NCBI RefSeq assembly: GCF_900100275.1
Contig: NZ_FNET01000004.1
Location: 186,001-250,000 of the forward strand
Length of the DNA: 64,000 nucleotides
Reading direction: 5' to 3'
Source: Lentzea albidocapillata subsp. violacea
GTDB lineage: Bacteria; Actinomycetota; Actinomycetes; Mycobacteriales; Pseudonocardiaceae
Shown in pieces: positions 17,433 to 25,915 of this stretch (positions within the stretch are counted from its first letter, which is position 1; the number at the start of each line of letters is the position of its first letter). The notes below the pieces were generated by a model. It was not told the origin of the DNA, did not search any database, and saw only the letters and a program-made list of their open reading frames with translations. A program made the translations under genes and the position numbers.

Positions 17433-18084
17433 CGACGAGCGCCGTCGCGTTGTCGGTGCCGCGCGCGTACAGGGCCGCACGCACCAAACGCTCCGCCGTG
17501 GCGTTCCCGGACATGATCGCCTCGATCCCGTTGTGCCCCAACGGCCCGTAGATGCCGTCGGACACGAGGGCGAGCCGGGGAGCCCGTGTCGCCGCACGGC
17601 CGATGTTCTCCGGCGTCGCGTGCCGGACGGTGTTGGTGACGACGTGTTCCAGCCGCGGTTCGGCCTTGATGCCGCGTTCGCGGAAGTACTCGGCGACGGT
17701 GTGGTCGGTGGTGAGCTGGACGAGGTCCGAGCCGTCCGAGGCGTACGCGCGGGCGTCGCCTGCCCACGCCACGGCGAAGCCGCCGTCCGGGCGGGCCGTG
17801 GCCACGACGATCACAGCGTCGCCCGAGTGCACCTGGAGGGCGTCGCGGGCGGCGAGGATCGCGGCGACCGGGTCCGTCAGCAACGCCGCGGCCCGCGCGG
17901 CCGCCCACGCGGCTTCGGCGGCGGACGCGGAGTCGCCCACCCCGTCGGCGACCACGAACGTACGGCGGCCCACGGCGAAAGCGTCCGCGTTGTACCTGCG
18001 CGGTCCACGGTCCGACGCGTGGGTCACGGTGAGCGCGGTGCCCAGCGGAACCGTGTCCAGTGGCCTGGTGTGATCGATCAGCAT
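17425..18084 (-). CDS. PP2C-type protein serine/threonine phosphatase
   Basis: 219 residues. Conserved PP2C elements include RYNADAFAVG (motif 1, where NAD replaces the common ED), FVVADGVGD (metal-binding Asp and Gly), AWAGDARAYA, LTTDHT and the late LVSDGIYG and GTDNATALVV (final metal Asp-Asn). The ATG at 18084 has GGGAGGT 6 nt upstream. No membrane segment; a short, single-domain cytosolic enzyme. It probably reverses Ser/Thr kinase signalling; no partner kinase is adjacent. Confidence 0.9.
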   Translation of the reverse strand: MLIDHTRPLDTVPLGTALTVTHASDRGPRRYNADAFAVGRRTFVVADGVGDSASAAEAAWAAARAAALLTDPVAAILAARDALQVHSGDAVIVVATARPDGGFAVAWAGDARAYASDGSDLVQLTTDHTVAEYFRERGIKAEPRLEHVVTNTVRHATPENIGRAATRAPRLALVSDGIYGPLGHNGIEAIMSGNATAERLVRAALYARGTDNATALVVS

Positions 18085-18154
18085 GGCGGACCTCCCTGAT
18101 CTCCACTAAGCCCTGCGCGCCTAGGAGTCTGCTGTCAGGACCCTGAGAAATCCT

Positions 18155-19093
18155 CTAGAACTTCGCCGCGCGGCGAAACCGGTCCGCCGCCCGGAGCAAC
18201 GCGGCGGACAGTTCCGGCGGGGAGACGACCTCGAACTCGACGGTGATGCTCGCGAGCATGAACACCACGTCGTCCATCGTCTCGCCTCCGACCCGCACGT
18301 GGCACGAGGTTTCGTCCACAGCCGAAACCTCGCCGTAGCTCCGCCACTCCACGGCCTCCGGCGCGGGCACGCTCAGTCGTACGACGCCCTGCACCGGCCA
18401 CCGATCGGCCACGCGCGCCGCCACGAACGCCCCCGCGTCGCCGCCCGGAATCTCACGGGGCGTGAAGCGGGCGCCGAACGGGGTCCGCACGCTCATCCGA
18501 TCGAGTCGAAAAGTCCGCCAGTCCTCCCGCAGCAGGTCCCAGGCGACCAGATACCAGCGGCGGCCCCACGTCACGAGCCGGTGCGGCTCGGCCTCGCGCT
18601 GCGACTCCTCCCCCGAGTGCCCGGCGTAGCCGAACCGGATCCGCTGCCGGTCGCGGCAGGCCGTCCCGACCAGCGTCAGTAACCCGGCGTCGACCGCGGG
18701 AGGCGCCGAGGTGTGCGGCACCGTCGCGATCTCCAGCGCCGCGACCCGGTGCCGCAGCGCGGAAGGCAGCACCTGCTCGACCTTCAGCAACGCGCGCACG
18801 GCCGTCTCACCGATGTTCTCGATGCCGCTCGCGGTCCGCAGCCCGACCGCCACGGCCACGGCTTCGTCGTCGTCCAGCAGCAACGGTGGCAACCGCGCAC
18901 CCGGACCGAGCCGGTAACCGCCGCCGGACGTGCCCATCGACGCGTGCACGGGGTAGTCCAGCGAACGAAGCCGGTCGACGTCACGCCGGACCGTGCGCGT
19001 GGTGACGCCCAGCCTGTCCGCGAGCTCCGCACCGGACCACTCACGGCGCGACTGCAGCAGACCGAGCAATTTCAGCAAACGAGCAGAGGCCAC
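18155..19093 (-). CDS. WYL-domain helix-turn-helix transcriptional regulator
   Basis: 312 residues; GTG start at 19093. The N-terminal HTH_11/DeoR-like helix spans about 2-60 (LLKLLGLLQSRREWSGAELA, VTTRTVRRDVDRL). The WYL domain spans about 140-230 (RIRFGYAG, EPHRLVTWGRRWYLVAWD, WRTFRLDRM), followed by a WCX-like C-terminal domain. WYL regulators bind nucleotides or nucleic acid-like ligands in some cases. It is divergent from the epoxide hydrolase gene (43 bp) with a perfect inverted repeat over its own start, so it probably regulates both. Confidence 0.93.
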   Translation of the reverse strand: MASARLLKLLGLLQSRREWSGAELADRLGVTTRTVRRDVDRLRSLDYPVHASMGTSGGGYRLGPGARLPPLLLDDDEAVAVAVGLRTASGIENIGETAVRALLKVEQVLPSALRHRVAALEIATVPHTSAPPAVDAGLLTLVGTACRDRQRIRFGYAGHSGEESQREAEPHRLVTWGRRWYLVAWDLLREDWRTFRLDRMSVRTPFGARFTPREIPGGDAGAFVAARVADRWPVQGVVRLSVPAPEAVEWRSYGEVSAVDETSCHVRVGGETMDDVVFMLASITVEFEVVSPPELSAALLRAADRFRRAAKF

Positions 19094-19117
19094 TGTAGGA
19101 CCATAACTGTCCTACAG
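19093..19117. promoter_or_regulatory. Inverted repeat operator between WYL regulator and epoxide hydrolase
   Basis: CTGTAGGAC (19093-19101) and GTCCTACAG (19109-19117) form a perfect 9-bp inverted repeat with a 7-bp spacer. It touches the GTG start of the regulator and lies 19 bp before the epoxide hydrolase ATG. Operators of this shape are common for WYL regulators that control a divergent neighbour. Confidence 0.65.
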
Positions 19118-19136
19118 CCACCTTAGCGTCGTCGGC

Positions 19137-20213
19137 ATGAAGCCGTTCGAAATCGCCATCCCCCAATCCGACCTCGACGACCTGCACCGCCGCCTCGACC
19201 AGACCCGCTGGCCCAGCGAACCGGCGGGCGCCAGTTGGGCGCAGGGCACTCCCCAGCACCGTCTCCGGGAGCTCGTGGCCCGCTGGCGCGACTTCGACTG
19301 GCGCGAGCGGGAACGGCGGCTCAACAAGATCCCGCAGTTCGTCACCGAGATCGACGGCACCCCGCTGCACTTCCTGCACGTGCGGAGCCCGAACGCGAAC
19401 GCCGAACCGCTGCTGCTCACCCACGGCTGGCCGACGACGTGCTTCGCGTTCGAGGAGATGATCGAACCGCTCAGCCGCGACTTCCACCTCGTGATCCCGT
19501 CCGTGCCGGGCTTCGGGTTCTCCGGCCCCACCACGGAGCTCGGCTGGACCATCCCCCGCGTGGCCGGCGTGGTCGCCGAGCTGATGCGACGCCTGGGCTA
19601 CGACCGCTACCTCGCGCACGGCTACGACTTCGGCGCCATGCTCACCCGTCAGCTCGGGATGCGGGACGAGGTGAAGGCCATCCATGTCAACCAGATCTTC
19701 TCCGCCGGTGTCACCCAGGAGACGGCGGACATGAACGTCGACGCCGAGCGGCGGTCCGTGGAGAAGGCTTTCCGGTACGAGTTCGAGCAGTGCGGGTACG
19801 TGTCGATGCAGAGCACACGGCCGCAGTCGGTCGCCTACGCGCTCACCGACTCGCCGGTCGCGCAGCTCGAGTGGATCGAATGGGCGTTCCACACGTGGAG
19901 CGACCCGGAGATCGGGGTACCCCTCGACGCGCTGCTGACGAACGCGTCGATCTTCTGGTTCACCCGGACCGCGGGGTCGTCGGCGCGCTACTACCAGGAG
20001 GGGGACGAGACGTGGGGCGAGCTGGAGCCGATGTCCGCGACACCGACGTCGGTCGCGGTGTTCCCGCACGACGTGGGGGTGCCGATCCGGCGGATGGCCG
20101 AGCGCAACCACACCATCGTGCGCTGGACCGAAATGCCGCGGGGCGGGCACTTCGCCGCCTTGGAGGTGCCGGAGCTGATGGTCGCGGAACTGCGAGAGGC
20201 GTTTCTTTTGTGA
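19137..20213 (+). CDS. Epoxide hydrolase (EPHX N-terminal type alpha/beta hydrolase)
   Basis: 358 residues. The EPHN domain (about 1-100: FEIAIPQSDLDDLHRRLDQTRWP, FDWRERERRLNKIPQF) precedes the alpha/beta-hydrolase core. The oxyanion motif is HGWP, the nucleophile Asp sits in LAHGYDFGAML, and the late acid/His pair lies in the RGGHFAALE region. It opens epoxides by a covalent Asp ester to give diols. The ATG at 19137 lies just downstream of the 19093-19117 inverted repeat. The AfsR-like regulator follows 22 bp later on the same strand. Confidence 0.93.
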   Translation: MKPFEIAIPQSDLDDLHRRLDQTRWPSEPAGASWAQGTPQHRLRELVARWRDFDWRERERRLNKIPQFVTEIDGTPLHFLHVRSPNANAEPLLLTHGWPTTCFAFEEMIEPLSRDFHLVIPSVPGFGFSGPTTELGWTIPRVAGVVAELMRRLGYDRYLAHGYDFGAMLTRQLGMRDEVKAIHVNQIFSAGVTQETADMNVDAERRSVEKAFRYEFEQCGYVSMQSTRPQSVAYALTDSPVAQLEWIEWAFHTWSDPEIGVPLDALLTNASIFWFTRTAGSSARYYQEGDETWGELEPMSATPTSVAVFPHDVGVPIRRMAERNHTIVRWTEMPRGGHFAALEVPELMVAELREAFLL

Positions 20214-20235
20214 GGGTGTCGCCGGAACGACTACG

Positions 20236-22824
20236 GTGATCACCGTGCGGTACACGCTCTTCGGCACGACCGAGTTCGGTCCGACCCGTGTCGGTGCGCT
20301 GCTCGGCGTGCTGCTCGCCGGCGCGGGCCAGGTCGTGACAGCCGAAGAGCTGGTCGAACGGGTGCTGGGCGACGACCCGCCGCCGCGGGCCCGCGCGATG
20401 ATGCGGACGTGGCTCACGAGGCTGCGGCAGACGTTGCCCGGCCTGATCGAGCGTGACGGCAACGGGTACGTGGTGCGGGTCGACCCGCTGGAGATCGACC
20501 TGCACCTGTTCCGGCACCTGGTGCGCACCGGGAAGACGGCCGACGCGCTGGCACTCGTGCGGGACGAGCTGCTGTCCACACTGGACACACCGTGGGCCCG
20601 GCAGCTGCGCGCGGACTTCGCGGACGAGCTGCTCGCCGCCCGGCTCGACCACGTCGACGAGCGGCTCGCCCGGGGTGAGCACGCGAAGCTGGTGCCCGAA
20701 CTGCACACCCTGGCCGCCGGGCGGCCGCTGGACGAGCGGATCGCCGCCCAGCTGATCGAGGCGTTGCACGGCAGCGGACGCGCGGCGGAAGCGTTGCGGC
20801 ACTTCGAGGTCGTGCGCGCCCGGCTGGCCGGCGAGCTGGGCGCCGAACCGTCGCGGCACCTCGCGACCCTGCATCGGCGCCTGCAGGCGGCCTCGGCACC
20901 GCGCCAGTTGCCGGCCGCGCCCAAGCCGTTCACCGGCCGGGCGCTGGAACTCGCGGAACTCGACCAGGCACCGAACGGCGTCGTGGTGATCACCGGCACC
21001 GGCGGGGTGGGCAAGACCTCGCTGGCCGTGCACTGGGCGCACCAGGCCATGGACCGGTTCCCCGACGGCCAGCTCTACGTGAACCTGCACGGCTTCGGCC
21101 CGAGCGGGGCCGCGGTGAGCCCCGGTGACGCGCTGCTGCGGTTCCTCTCGGCACTCGACGTGCCACGGGCCCAGGTGCCGCACGACCTCGCGGGGCAGTC
21201 GGCGCTTTTGCGGGACGCGCTCGCGGACAAACGGGTGCTCATGCTGCTGGACAACGCGACGGACGCCGAGCAGGTCGAACCGCTGCTGCCGCGCTCGCCG
21301 AACGCGCACGTGGTGATCACGAGCCGCACCTCGCTCAGGCCGGCCCACGCCAAGGCTCTCCCGCTGGGCCTGCTGCCACCGGAGGACGCCCGCGCACTGC
21401 TGGCCGCCCGGATCGGGCACGACCGGGCGCGGGCCGAGCCGGACGCGGTCGACACAGTGGTGCGCCGCTGCGCCCGCCTGCCGCTCGCCCTCGCGGTGGC
21501 CGGTGCGCGGGCGGCGACGCAGCCGCAGTTCCCGCTGGCGGCGCTCGCGGACGAACTGGCGGACCTCGACGCGTTCGCCGACGACGATGACGTCACGGCG
21601 GACCTGCGTTCGGTGTTCTCGCATTCCTGCAAGGCGTTGAGCCCGGCGGCGCTGCGGCTGTTCCGGTTGCTGGGCCTGATGCCGGGCTCGGACATCAGCC
21701 TCGCCGGGGCCGCGTCACTGGCGGCGCTGGACGTGCGGGAGACCGAGGCCCTGCTCGCCGAACTCGCGACGGCGAACCTGATCGACCAGCCGGAGCCGGG
21801 CCGGTTCACCTGCCACGACCTGCTGCGCGACTACGCGGCTGAGCTGGCTCTCGCGGGCGAACGCGACGAGGCCCTGCACCGGCTGCTCGACCACCTCGCG
21901 CTGACGGGCGTCGAGGCCGGTGTCGCGTACACGCCCAACCGCCACCGCCCGGCCACTCCGCCGCCGGCTCCCGGCGTCGTGGTCCTGCGGTTCGGCACGC
22001 ACGAGGAAGCGCTCGCGTGGCTGATGGCCGAGCACCCGGCGCTGATGGCGGCGATGCCCCACGGCACGCCGGCGCAGACGTGGCTGATGGGCTGGTCGCT
22101 CGCCGACGCCCTGGCCCGCCAGGCCTGCTACCAGGATCTCCTGACGTCGCAACAACTCGCGGTCGCCGCCGTGGAACAGCTCGACGACGCCGACGGCCTG
22201 GGCCGCACGCTGATCAACCTCGGCCGCGGGCTGAGCCGCATGCGCCGGCCCGTCGAGGCCACCGCCGCGCTGCACCGGGCGTTCGACGTCTACGAGGGCA
22301 ATCCGGCCGGTCAGGCCGGGGTGCTGCTGAACATCGCGATGCTGTGCCCGGACGACCGGATCGGCGAGGCGATGGAGCACACGCGGCGCGGGCTCGCGTT
22401 GTTCGAGGAGTGCGGCGACTCCTACGGCCAGGCCAACGCGCTGACCGGGCTCGCGTGGGGCCACGGCAAGATCGGCGAGTACGCGCAGGCCGTCGAGTAC
22501 GCCGAACGCGCGATGCGGATGTGGCGGGAGATGGACCACCTGATCGGCCAGGCCGAGGCGTGGGACAACCTGGGCACCGGCTACCTCGGGCTGGGCGATC
22601 ACGCGAAGGCCGCCGAGGCGTTCACCCGCTCGTCGGAGATGTTCCGGCTCGGCGGCGACCTGCCGCTCGAAGCCGGTGCGTACGAACAGCTCGGCGACAC
22701 CCACGCTGCCGCGGGTGCCGCCGAACCGGCGCGGGAGGCCTGGCGGAAAGCGGTCGAGCTGCGTACTCAGGCAGGCCTGCCCACCGATAAGGTGCGAGTG
22801 AAGCTACAAACCGAAGGCCAGTAA
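20236..22824 (+). CDS. AfsR/SARP-like regulator: BTAD, NB-ARC ATPase and TPR domains
   Basis: 862 residues from GTG 20236. A winged-helix OmpR-like segment (about 1-80, short for the family) is followed by a BTAD bundle (about 85-225: WARQLRADFADELLAARLDHVD). An NB-ARC STAND ATPase (about 235-520) has Walker A GTGGVGKTS, Walker B VLMLLDNA and RNBS-like LPLALAVAGA. TPR repeats occupy about 640-850 (GLGRTLINLGRGLSR, GQANALTGLAWGHGKIGEY). Such proteins activate secondary metabolism or local genes in actinomycetes. It follows the epoxide hydrolase closely and ends in a 21-bp convergent overlap with the PQQ-like protein. Confidence 0.92.
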   Translation: MITVRYTLFGTTEFGPTRVGALLGVLLAGAGQVVTAEELVERVLGDDPPPRARAMMRTWLTRLRQTLPGLIERDGNGYVVRVDPLEIDLHLFRHLVRTGKTADALALVRDELLSTLDTPWARQLRADFADELLAARLDHVDERLARGEHAKLVPELHTLAAGRPLDERIAAQLIEALHGSGRAAEALRHFEVVRARLAGELGAEPSRHLATLHRRLQAASAPRQLPAAPKPFTGRALELAELDQAPNGVVVITGTGGVGKTSLAVHWAHQAMDRFPDGQLYVNLHGFGPSGAAVSPGDALLRFLSALDVPRAQVPHDLAGQSALLRDALADKRVLMLLDNATDAEQVEPLLPRSPNAHVVITSRTSLRPAHAKALPLGLLPPEDARALLAARIGHDRARAEPDAVDTVVRRCARLPLALAVAGARAATQPQFPLAALADELADLDAFADDDDVTADLRSVFSHSCKALSPAALRLFRLLGLMPGSDISLAGAASLAALDVRETEALLAELATANLIDQPEPGRFTCHDLLRDYAAELALAGERDEALHRLLDHLALTGVEAGVAYTPNRHRPATPPPAPGVVVLRFGTHEEALAWLMAEHPALMAAMPHGTPAQTWLMGWSLADALARQACYQDLLTSQQLAVAAVEQLDDADGLGRTLINLGRGLSRMRRPVEATAALHRAFDVYEGNPAGQAGVLLNIAMLCPDDRIGEAMEHTRRGLALFEECGDSYGQANALTGLAWGHGKIGEYAQAVEYAERAMRMWREMDHLIGQAEAWDNLGTGYLGLGDHAKAAEAFTRSSEMFRLGGDLPLEAGAYEQLGDTHAAAGAAEPAREAWRKAVELRTQAGLPTDKVRVKLQTEGQ

Positions 22825-24351
22825 CACGTGGCCGTGCGGGTTCTCGTAGCCCGAGGAGTAACCCGACTGCACGTAGACCATGCCGTCCGACACCACCGCA
22901 CCGGTACCGGGCCCGGCCAGCGCGCCGCCCCGCCCGGTCAGCCCGTTGACACCACGCACGTCCTGGATGGTGTCGTGGGACCAGATGATCTGACCGGTCC
23001 TGGCGTTGTAGGCGCGGAACTTGCCGTCGAGCGCGCCCAGCCACACCACGCCGGGTGAGCTGGACACCGGCACGCCGTGCGCCTGGTAGCAGCCGGGCTG
23101 GCCGGCCGCACCGCCCGTGGAACAGCCGTCGGCGGGTGCCGGGGTCTCCCACAGAACGGTGCCGGTGGCCGGATCCACTGCGAACAGCTTGCCGGGATCG
23201 GCGTAGTAGGTCGCGATGTAGAGCCGTTTGCCGTCGAAGCTCGACCCCCACTGGATGCCCGAGATGCCACCGCTGGGCAGCGGCACGCCGAGCTGACGAC
23301 GCCACACGACCTGCCCCGTCGACGCGTCGAACACGTGGTAGACACCGGACTTCTGGCCGACACCGACGAGCCTGCGCCCGTTCACGGTGAACAGGTTCGG
23401 CGTGGCACCGATGTCGTAGTCGAGGTTGGTGCCGTCCTTGAGCCCTGGGCAGTAGCCCTCGGCATCGGGCTCGTTGCACGCACCACGCCACGTGTCGGCG
23501 TCGGTGACCTGGTTGGTCCACCTCACCGCGCCGGTGCGGGCGTTCAGCGCCAGCAGCGAGTCGAACTCGCCGCCCTTGCCCGTGTAGTTCTGGCCCGTGC
23601 CGACGTAGAGCGTGCCGGTCCTGCGGTCGATCACCGGCGAGCTCCACACGCCGACGCCGGACGGTTCGAACCGCTTGGCGCCGTTGGGCCAGGTGCCGAC
23701 CTCGACCGGTTCCGGCACCGTGTAGTGGCGCCAGACCAACGCGCCGGTGTCGATGTCGTAGGCGTCGATGTGGCCGCGGAACGTGCAGCAGGCGTGCGTG
23801 TTCGGCAGCATGTTCTCGCTGCTGGACGTGCCGACGTACACCAGTCCGTTGTGGACGATCGGCGAGCTGGTGGTCATCGACGCGATGCCCGTGTCGAGCT
23901 GCACCTGCCACTTCAGGCGCCCGGTGCGCTGGTCGAGCGCGAAGAACCTGCTCGCGCTGTCCCCGAAGAACACCTTGCCGCCGGCCACCGTCGGGCCGTC
24001 GGAGTTGAACGCGTACCGGCCGGCCTGCGGGAGCGTGAACTCCCAGCGCGACCGGCCGGTGCGCGCGTCACGGGCGTAGAACTTCCCGTCGGGGCCGCCG
24101 AAGTAGATCGTGTTCCCCACAACCGCGGGCTGGCTGCGGACGCCGTTGTAGTCGCCCCTGGGGTAGGCGAACGCCCACTTCAGCTTGAGTTTTCCGGCGT
24201 TGCCCGCGTTGATTCGCCATTCCGCGGCCTGGTGCCGCGTACCGTCGAGGTCCTTCGCCCACCCGGTCCAGTCGCCGCCCGCGTGCGCGGTGGCGGGTGA
24301 CGCGGTCAGGATCACCAGCGCCGCGGTGAGCAGCGCAGTTGTTCTGAGCAT
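22804..24351 (-). CDS. Secreted PQQ-like beta-propeller protein (polyvinyl alcohol dehydrogenase-like)
   Basis: 515 residues from ATG 24351, with GGGGGA about 8 nt upstream. The signal peptide is about 1-22 (LLTAALVILTASPATAHA). Repeated blades carry tryptophan-docking motifs such as DARTGRSRWEF, DQRTGRLKWQV, DIDTGALVWRH, NARTGAVRWTN, DASTGQVVWRR, DPATGTVLWET and NARTGQIIWSH, indicating a 7-8 blade PQQ propeller. It contains a vicinal Cys pair (HACCTF), a feature of several quinoprotein alcohol dehydrogenases. No c-type haem motif is seen. Oxidoreductase function is inferred; some family members only bind. Confidence 0.88.
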   Translation of the reverse strand: MLRTTALLTAALVILTASPATAHAGGDWTGWAKDLDGTRHQAAEWRINAGNAGKLKLKWAFAYPRGDYNGVRSQPAVVGNTIYFGGPDGKFYARDARTGRSRWEFTLPQAGRYAFNSDGPTVAGGKVFFGDSASRFFALDQRTGRLKWQVQLDTGIASMTTSSPIVHNGLVYVGTSSSENMLPNTHACCTFRGHIDAYDIDTGALVWRHYTVPEPVEVGTWPNGAKRFEPSGVGVWSSPVIDRRTGTLYVGTGQNYTGKGGEFDSLLALNARTGAVRWTNQVTDADTWRGACNEPDAEGYCPGLKDGTNLDYDIGATPNLFTVNGRRLVGVGQKSGVYHVFDASTGQVVWRRQLGVPLPSGGISGIQWGSSFDGKRLYIATYYADPGKLFAVDPATGTVLWETPAPADGCSTGGAAGQPGCYQAHGVPVSSSPGVVWLGALDGKFRAYNARTGQIIWSHDTIQDVRGVNGLTGRGGALAGPGTGAVVSDGMVYVQSGYSSGYENPHGHVLLAFGL

Positions 24352-24426
24352 GGAATTTTCCCCCTTCCGCCACCCAGCCTGGCAGTGGCGGAAGCGGGAA
24401 ACGTCCACCCAAAGTCTCGTCGAGGC

Positions 24427-25467
24427 CTAGCCGATCGGTTGATGCGTCACGACGTCGACGCCCGGAAAGCCCTTGCTCACGATCGGGTTCTTCCGGCCGT
24501 TGAGGTACTGCTGGAAGAACGCCGGGATGTAGGTCGTGGCGACCTTCCGCTGTTCTGCCGGCGTGAGCGTCGCCGTGCCGGGGCAGGAGTTGTCGTGGTC
24601 GTAGGACCATTCGGTGTTGAAGAAGTTGTGGTTCGCCCGCCGCGGCGTGACGTCGTGGACGGGGACGAGGTTGCGGCCCTGGGCGTTGCGGATGTAACCA
24701 CCCGCCTGCTCGTCGATGGAGTCGCAGTCTCCGGTCATCACTGCGAACGGGATCTTCGTGATGCGGTAGTCGAGGTTCTCCGGCGCCTCCGGGTCGGGCG
24801 CGTAGTAGCCGGCGGGTGCCAGCGGAAGCACCGCCCTGATCCGCACACCCTCCGGCAGCTCGGTCACGTGCTTGTCCGAGGCCTGGTAGACCGCGCCACG
24901 GCCGCCACGCGAGTGCCCGAGGGTGCCGACGTTGGTGAGGTCGACGTGCCCGCGGAACCCCGGCAGCTTCCGCGCGAGCGGGCCCTTGCCGGCGTTGAGG
25001 TCGCGCCACATCTCCAGGTGCTTGCTCATCAGCGAGGCACGAGCCACGTCAGCGGTCTCGCCGAGCATGCCCGCGTTGATCCCGTTGGCGCTCACCGACA
25101 CCACCACGAAACCCTGCCGCGCCAGCTCCTCGGCGAGGTAGTCGTACCCGCGGTAGCTCGGGAACGCGTCCCCGGACGGACACGGCCAGACCCACTGGTC
25201 GTCCGCGCACGGTTTCCAGTAGCCGTGTGCGAGCAGCACCAGCGGCCGCTTGCCGACGAGCGTGCGCGGCGCGTGCACGACCGCGGTGAGTTCGAGGTCC
25301 GCGACGGGGCCGCCCGGTCCGGTGTGAAAGCCGGGCACCTGAAACGCCCGGTCACCGAGCGTGTACTCGACCCTTCTGACGCCGGAGCCGTCGGGGGCGG
25401 CAGAGCTCGCCGGTGCGGCCAGCGCCATCGCGATCGCGATGGCGGCCGCGGCTTTTCCGATTGCCAT
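24427..25467 (-). CDS. Secreted alpha/beta hydrolase (PET-hydrolase/chlorophyllase-like)
   Basis: 346 residues, ATG 25467, with signal peptide about 1-23. Catalytic features are VLLAHGYW (oxyanion), GHSRGGRGAV with nucleophile Ser, GDCDSIDE (acid region) and a late His in ANHNFFNTEW. Cys pairs (CADDQWVWPC; CDS...CPG) suggest disulfides. Likely an extracellular esterase or lipase. A truncated copy lies immediately upstream at 25513-25869, showing a tandem duplication. Confidence 0.88.
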   Translation of the reverse strand: MAIGKAAAAIAIAMALAAPASSAAPDGSGVRRVEYTLGDRAFQVPGFHTGPGGPVADLELTAVVHAPRTLVGKRPLVLLAHGYWKPCADDQWVWPCPSGDAFPSYRGYDYLAEELARQGFVVVSVSANGINAGMLGETADVARASLMSKHLEMWRDLNAGKGPLARKLPGFRGHVDLTNVGTLGHSRGGRGAVYQASDKHVTELPEGVRIRAVLPLAPAGYYAPDPEAPENLDYRITKIPFAVMTGDCDSIDEQAGGYIRNAQGRNLVPVHDVTPRRANHNFFNTEWSYDHDNSCPGTATLTPAEQRKVATTYIPAFFQQYLNGRKNPIVSKGFPGVDVVTHQPIG

Positions 25468-25512
25468 GAGGTGATCCCATCGGGAACTTGTGGGCGTCCG
25501 GTGAGGACACCG

Positions 25513-25869
25513 TCACGGTTGTGCCACAGAGAAGTGGCCGGCGAACCCGGCGAACCGCTCCGCCAGCGGCCCGGTGCCCGAGCTCAGCTCACGCCACAGC
25601 GCACGGTGCCGCGTCAGCGACGACGGATCGGGCGCCAGCACCACCACGGCGCCTCGCCGCACCAGCACCGTGGCGGAGACGTCGTGGGTGAGCACCAGCG
25701 GGTGCACACCGACGAGGGTGCGCGGCGCGTGCACCACGGCGGCGAGATCTCCGGCCTGGTACGTCATCGTCATGGTCGCGGGGCGGTGGTCGTCCGGCGA
25801 GGCCGTCGTGCTCGGCGCCGTCAGCACCAGGGCGCACGCGACGGCCACAAGGACTCTGACGATTGCCAT
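25513..25869 (-). CDS. Truncated paralogue of the adjacent secreted hydrolase (118 aa)
   Basis: ATG 25869, signal peptide about 1-23 (MAIVRVLVAVACALVLTAP). It shares AVVHAPRTLVGxxPLVL and an RALWRELSSGTGPLAERFAGFAGH segment with the 346-residue hydrolase downstream (EMWRDLNAGKGPLARKLPGFRGH), and both begin MAI. An internal stretch between these blocks is missing, and the protein stops just before where the nucleophile Ser would be, so it cannot be catalytic. It is either a decayed duplicate or a secreted remnant with a new role. The signal peptide and frame are intact. Confidence 0.75.
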   Translation of the reverse strand: MAIVRVLVAVACALVLTAPSTTASPDDHRPATMTMTYQAGDLAAVVHAPRTLVGVHPLVLTHDVSATVLVRRGAVVVLAPDPSSLTRHRALWRELSSGTGPLAERFAGFAGHFSVAQP

Positions 25870-25915
25870 GGTGACGATCTCATCGAGCCCGTGTGCCGTG
25901 CACGTCCGGACTTCG

